The translations under genes and the position numbers were made by a program. Below the pieces are notes generated by a model that worked only from the letters and a program-made list of their open reading frames with translations, was not told where the DNA came from and did no database searches. From positions 1 through 7,121 of the forward strand of contig JAFTCU010000174.1 in assembly GCA_017454585.1 (NCBI GenBank): a DNA stretch of 7,121 nt. The letters are read 5' to 3'. How positions within the stretch are numbered: the stretch's first letter is position 1; the number at the start of each line of letters is the position of its first letter. The stretch comes from Thermoguttaceae bacterium. Lineage in GTDB: Bacteria; Planctomycetota; Planctomycetia; Pirellulales; Thermoguttaceae. This document shows positions 5,312-7,121 of this stretch, piece after piece.

Positions 5312-6730
5312 TCAAAACCTGAAATCGCGTTTTCCTTCGTGAAGCTCGTACAGGTGCTCCGTTGCGATCCGGCGAACTTTCTCGTTCGGGATCTTCGTCA
5401 GTTCTTTCTCGATCAGCGCCTCACCGACCGCTTTCGTGTCGGGCGACGCGTAGTCTTCGAGGTATTCTTTGAGCGTCATCAGCGCGTTCGGGTGGCAGCA
5501 GTTTACGATCTGGCCCGATTTGACGAGGCTCATGAAGCGGTCGCCCGTCCGCCCTTCACGGTAACATGCCGTGCAGAAAGACGGCACGTAACCCAGTCGC
5601 ATGAGCCAGTTCAGTACTTCGTCAAGCGTCCGATTATCGACCACATCGAACTGGGCCGAGTTTTCGTCCTCAGGTTCCGGATTGACGTAGCCGCCGACCG
5701 AGGTGCGCGACGCGCCGGAGATCTGCGAAACGCCCAGTTTCAAAACCATCTCGCGGGCCGCTTTCGACTCGCGGGTGGAAATGATCAGGCCCGTGTAGGG
5801 GACCGCGATACGCAGAACGGCCACGATCTTCGCGAACGTCGCGTCGTCGATCGAGTTGGAAAACATCAGCGGGTCAATGTCATCGGCACGGCGGATGCGC
5901 GGTACGCTGATCGTGTGCGGCCCCACTCCCTTGGCGGCTTCCAGGTGCTCGGCGTGCATCAAAAGCCCCACAAAGTCGTACCGGTACGGGCTCAAACCGA
6001 ACAGGACGCCGCAGCCAACATCGTCGATCCCGCCGTCCATTGCGCGGTCCATCGCTTCCGTGTGGTACGCGTAGTTCGATTTCGGGCCGGTCGGGTGCTT
6101 CTCCTCGTACAGTTTTTTGTTGTACGTCTCCTGGAACAGGATGTACGTTCCGATCCCGGCGTTCTTGAGTTTCGTGTAGTTTTCGACGGTCGTCGCCGCA
6201 ATGTTCACGTTCACCCGGCGGATCGCGCCGTTTTTGTGCTTGATCGAGTAAATCGTGTCGATCGACTCGAGGATGTACTCGATCGGGTTCATCGTCGGGT
6301 GCTCGCCCGTCTCCAGTGCGAGGCGTTTGTGACCCATGTCCTGCAGGGCGATGACTTCCGCGCGGATCTCGTCCTGAGTCAGTTTTTTACGGGTCAAATG
6401 CTTGTTCTTGAAGTGGTACGGGCAATAGGTGCAGCCGTTCACGCAGTAATTGGAAATGTAAAGCGGCGCGAACATCACGATGCGGTTGCCGTAAAAACGC
6501 TGCTTGATCTCCATTGCCTCGGCGTAAATGCGCTCGTTGAGTTCCGGGTCGGCGCAGTCGAGGAGCAAAATCGCTTCGCGGTGCGTGAGGCCCTTACAGT
6601 CGCGCGCTTTGTCAAGGATGGCGGAAATCAGCCCTTTGTCGCCGCGGTGCGCGTCAGCGTACGCCAGGGTTTCGAGGATTTCACCGTCGTAAATGAAATC
6701 AACAGCATGAGGAGATTTGGGATCGTACAT
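5312..6730 (-). CDS. hydG: HydG, [FeFe]-hydrogenase maturation radical SAM tyrosine lyase
   Basis: HydG splits tyrosine into p-cresol and the CO and cyanide ligands carried on an iron-cysteine synthon used to build the hydrogenase H-cluster. From the ATG at 6730 the protein has 472 residues, the usual size. The radical SAM cluster motif C96-VNG-C100-TY-C103 sits after the strand MFAPLYISNY. The HydG-specific C-terminal cluster site is present as C386-x2-C389-x22-C412, in the contexts CTACYREGRTGDRFM and NCCHPNALMTLKEYLEDYA. This C-terminal motif separates HydG from the related ThiH and HydE. The frame is open further upstream to 6901, but that would overlap the TM1266 gene, and the conserved protein starts at MYDPKSPHAV. 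The gene starts 17 bp after the TM1266 stop with only a weak GGA upstream, so translation may depend on the upstream gene. Confidence 0.97.
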   Translation of the reverse strand: MYDPKSPHAVDFIYDGEILETLAYADAHRGDKGLISAILDKARDCKGLTHREAILLLDCADPELNERIYAEAMEIKQRFYGNRIVMFAPLYISNYCVNGCTYCPYHFKNKHLTRKKLTQDEIRAEVIALQDMGHKRLALETGEHPTMNPIEYILESIDTIYSIKHKNGAIRRVNVNIAATTVENYTKLKNAGIGTYILFQETYNKKLYEEKHPTGPKSNYAYHTEAMDRAMDGGIDDVGCGVLFGLSPYRYDFVGLLMHAEHLEAAKGVGPHTISVPRIRRADDIDPLMFSNSIDDATFAKIVAVLRIAVPYTGLIISTRESKAAREMVLKLGVSQISGASRTSVGGYVNPEPEDENSAQFDVVDNRTLDEVLNWLMRLGYVPSFCTACYREGRTGDRFMSLVKSGQIVNCCHPNALMTLKEYLEDYASPDTKAVGEALIEKELTKIPNEKVRRIATEHLYELHEGKRDFRF

Positions 6731-6747
6731 GGGAGTCCAGCTTTCTA

Positions 6748-7041
6748 TTAATTGTTTCGCGGCGCACGTTCTGGCGTCGTTTCTTTCTTTGAACAAACCG
6801 ATTTCGCGCTGACTCCCGGGAGCATGCCGAGTTTCCCCGAAAGGGAACTGATCACGTCGGTCGGCGCATCGAGCACGATGCTGATGATGCTCAACTCGCA
6901 CGAGCGGTACGGGATCCCCATCCGGCCGATGATGTGGTCGGAGTAATCCGCCAGAAGCGTATTAATTTTCTCGACAGAATGGTGATCTTCCACGATGATC
7001 CCAACGATTCCAATGCGTCTTTCTGAAGGGGATGCGCTCAC
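6748..7041 (-). CDS. TM1266-type iron-only hydrogenase system regulator (small ACT-fold protein)
   Basis: This 97-residue protein matches the small family found in [FeFe]-hydrogenase maturation loci. The core is RIGIVGIIVED, then VEKINTLLADYSDHIIGRMG, IPYRSCELSIISIVLDAPTD and LSGKLGMLPGVSAKSV. That is the beta-alpha-beta-beta-alpha-beta order of an ACT/ferredoxin-like fold without a DNA-binding domain. The family is usually described as a putative regulator; the mechanism is not established. The only usable start is GTG at 7041, because an in-frame TGA lies 9 nt upstream; no Shine-Dalgarno sequence is visible. A charged tail of about 15 residues after VCSKK goes past the conserved core. It is the first gene of a two-gene unit with hydG. 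Confidence 0.92.
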   Translation of the reverse strand: MSASPSERRIGIVGIIVEDHHSVEKINTLLADYSDHIIGRMGIPYRSCELSIISIVLDAPTDVISSLSGKLGMLPGVSAKSVCSKKETTPERAPRNN

Positions 7042-7072
7042 GTTCGCAAGTCAGTCTGAAAAAGGGTTTTAC

Positions 7073-7110
7073 AAAAAAAATTCCTGCGTTCAGAGTATGA
7101 AGCAGGAATT
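7073..7110 (-). terminator. Intrinsic terminator just upstream of the TM1266-hydG unit
   Basis: On the minus strand, AATTCCTGC (7110-7102) and GCAGGAATT (7087-7079) form a perfect 9-bp stem around a 14-nt loop, and the sequence runs on into eight T's (7080-7073). It should stop leftward transcription from a gene beyond the right edge. The T-tract ends only 31 bp before the GTG start of the TM1266 gene, which leaves little room for an independent promoter, so it might instead act as an attenuator of the hydrogenase maturation unit. Confidence 0.85.
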
Positions 7111-7121
7111 CAATATTGCAA

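Noticed and set aside
5339..6751. A 470-codon plus-strand open frame antisense to hydG
   Set aside because: Its composition (very rich in V, R, D, F and H) is typical of the shadow of a GC-rich gene. The minus strand encodes an unmistakable HydG.
6731..6901. Upstream extension of hydG giving a 529-residue protein
   Set aside because: The extra 57 residues overlap the TM1266 gene in another frame and resemble no HydG N-terminus. The ATG at 6730 gives the normal length.

Overview
The window is about 7.1 kb of bacterial chromosome, probably from an anaerobe. The best clue to lifestyle is the right end, which holds two [FeFe]-hydrogenase maturation/regulation genes. The metabolic genes are GC-rich with GC-rich third codon positions. 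They are separated by repeat-laden intergenic DNA. The gene mix and repeat style would fit an anaerobic gut-type lineage, possibly of the Planctomycetes-Verrucomicrobia-Lentisphaerae group, but that is a weak guess and nothing here fixes the taxonomy.

Layout, left to right. Three genes read rightward: the last 60 codons of an unrecognised gene (1-185), a Gfo/Idh/MocA-family oxidoreductase (490-1641), and a 522-residue all-helical repeat protein with about nine units of 41 residues (1766-3334). Three genes then read leftward and converge on them: an acyl-CoA synthetase/AMP-dependent ligase (3436-5070), HydG (5312-6730) and a TM1266-type ACT-fold hydrogenase regulator (6748-7041). The convergent junction is closed by a clear intrinsic terminator for the leftward set (3391-3423). 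A second leftward terminator sits at the right edge (7073-7110), just upstream of the TM1266-hydG pair.

HydG and the TM1266 protein form a tight two-gene unit (17-bp gap). HydG cleaves tyrosine to provide CO and cyanide for the hydrogenase H-cluster. Its usual partners HydE, HydF and HydA are not in the window. The acyl-CoA synthetase has its own Shine-Dalgarno sequence and is separated from hydG by 241 bp of hairpin DNA, so it is probably a separate unit. The oxidoreductase probably acts on a sugar or polyol, but its substrate cannot be read from sequence.

The most unusual content is non-coding. The 5119-5304 spacer holds three two-tier hairpins with a conserved framework, covarying outer stems and unrelated inner stems. 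A 41-bp tandem repeat at 191-275 shares exact words with that spacer. An AT-rich inverted repeat with tandem heptamers fills 1632-1748. The leader of the oxidoreductase gene holds a long hairpin that buries a Shine-Dalgarno sequence and a tiny ORF. I found no RNA gene, CRISPR array, insertion sequence or evident new multi-gene system.
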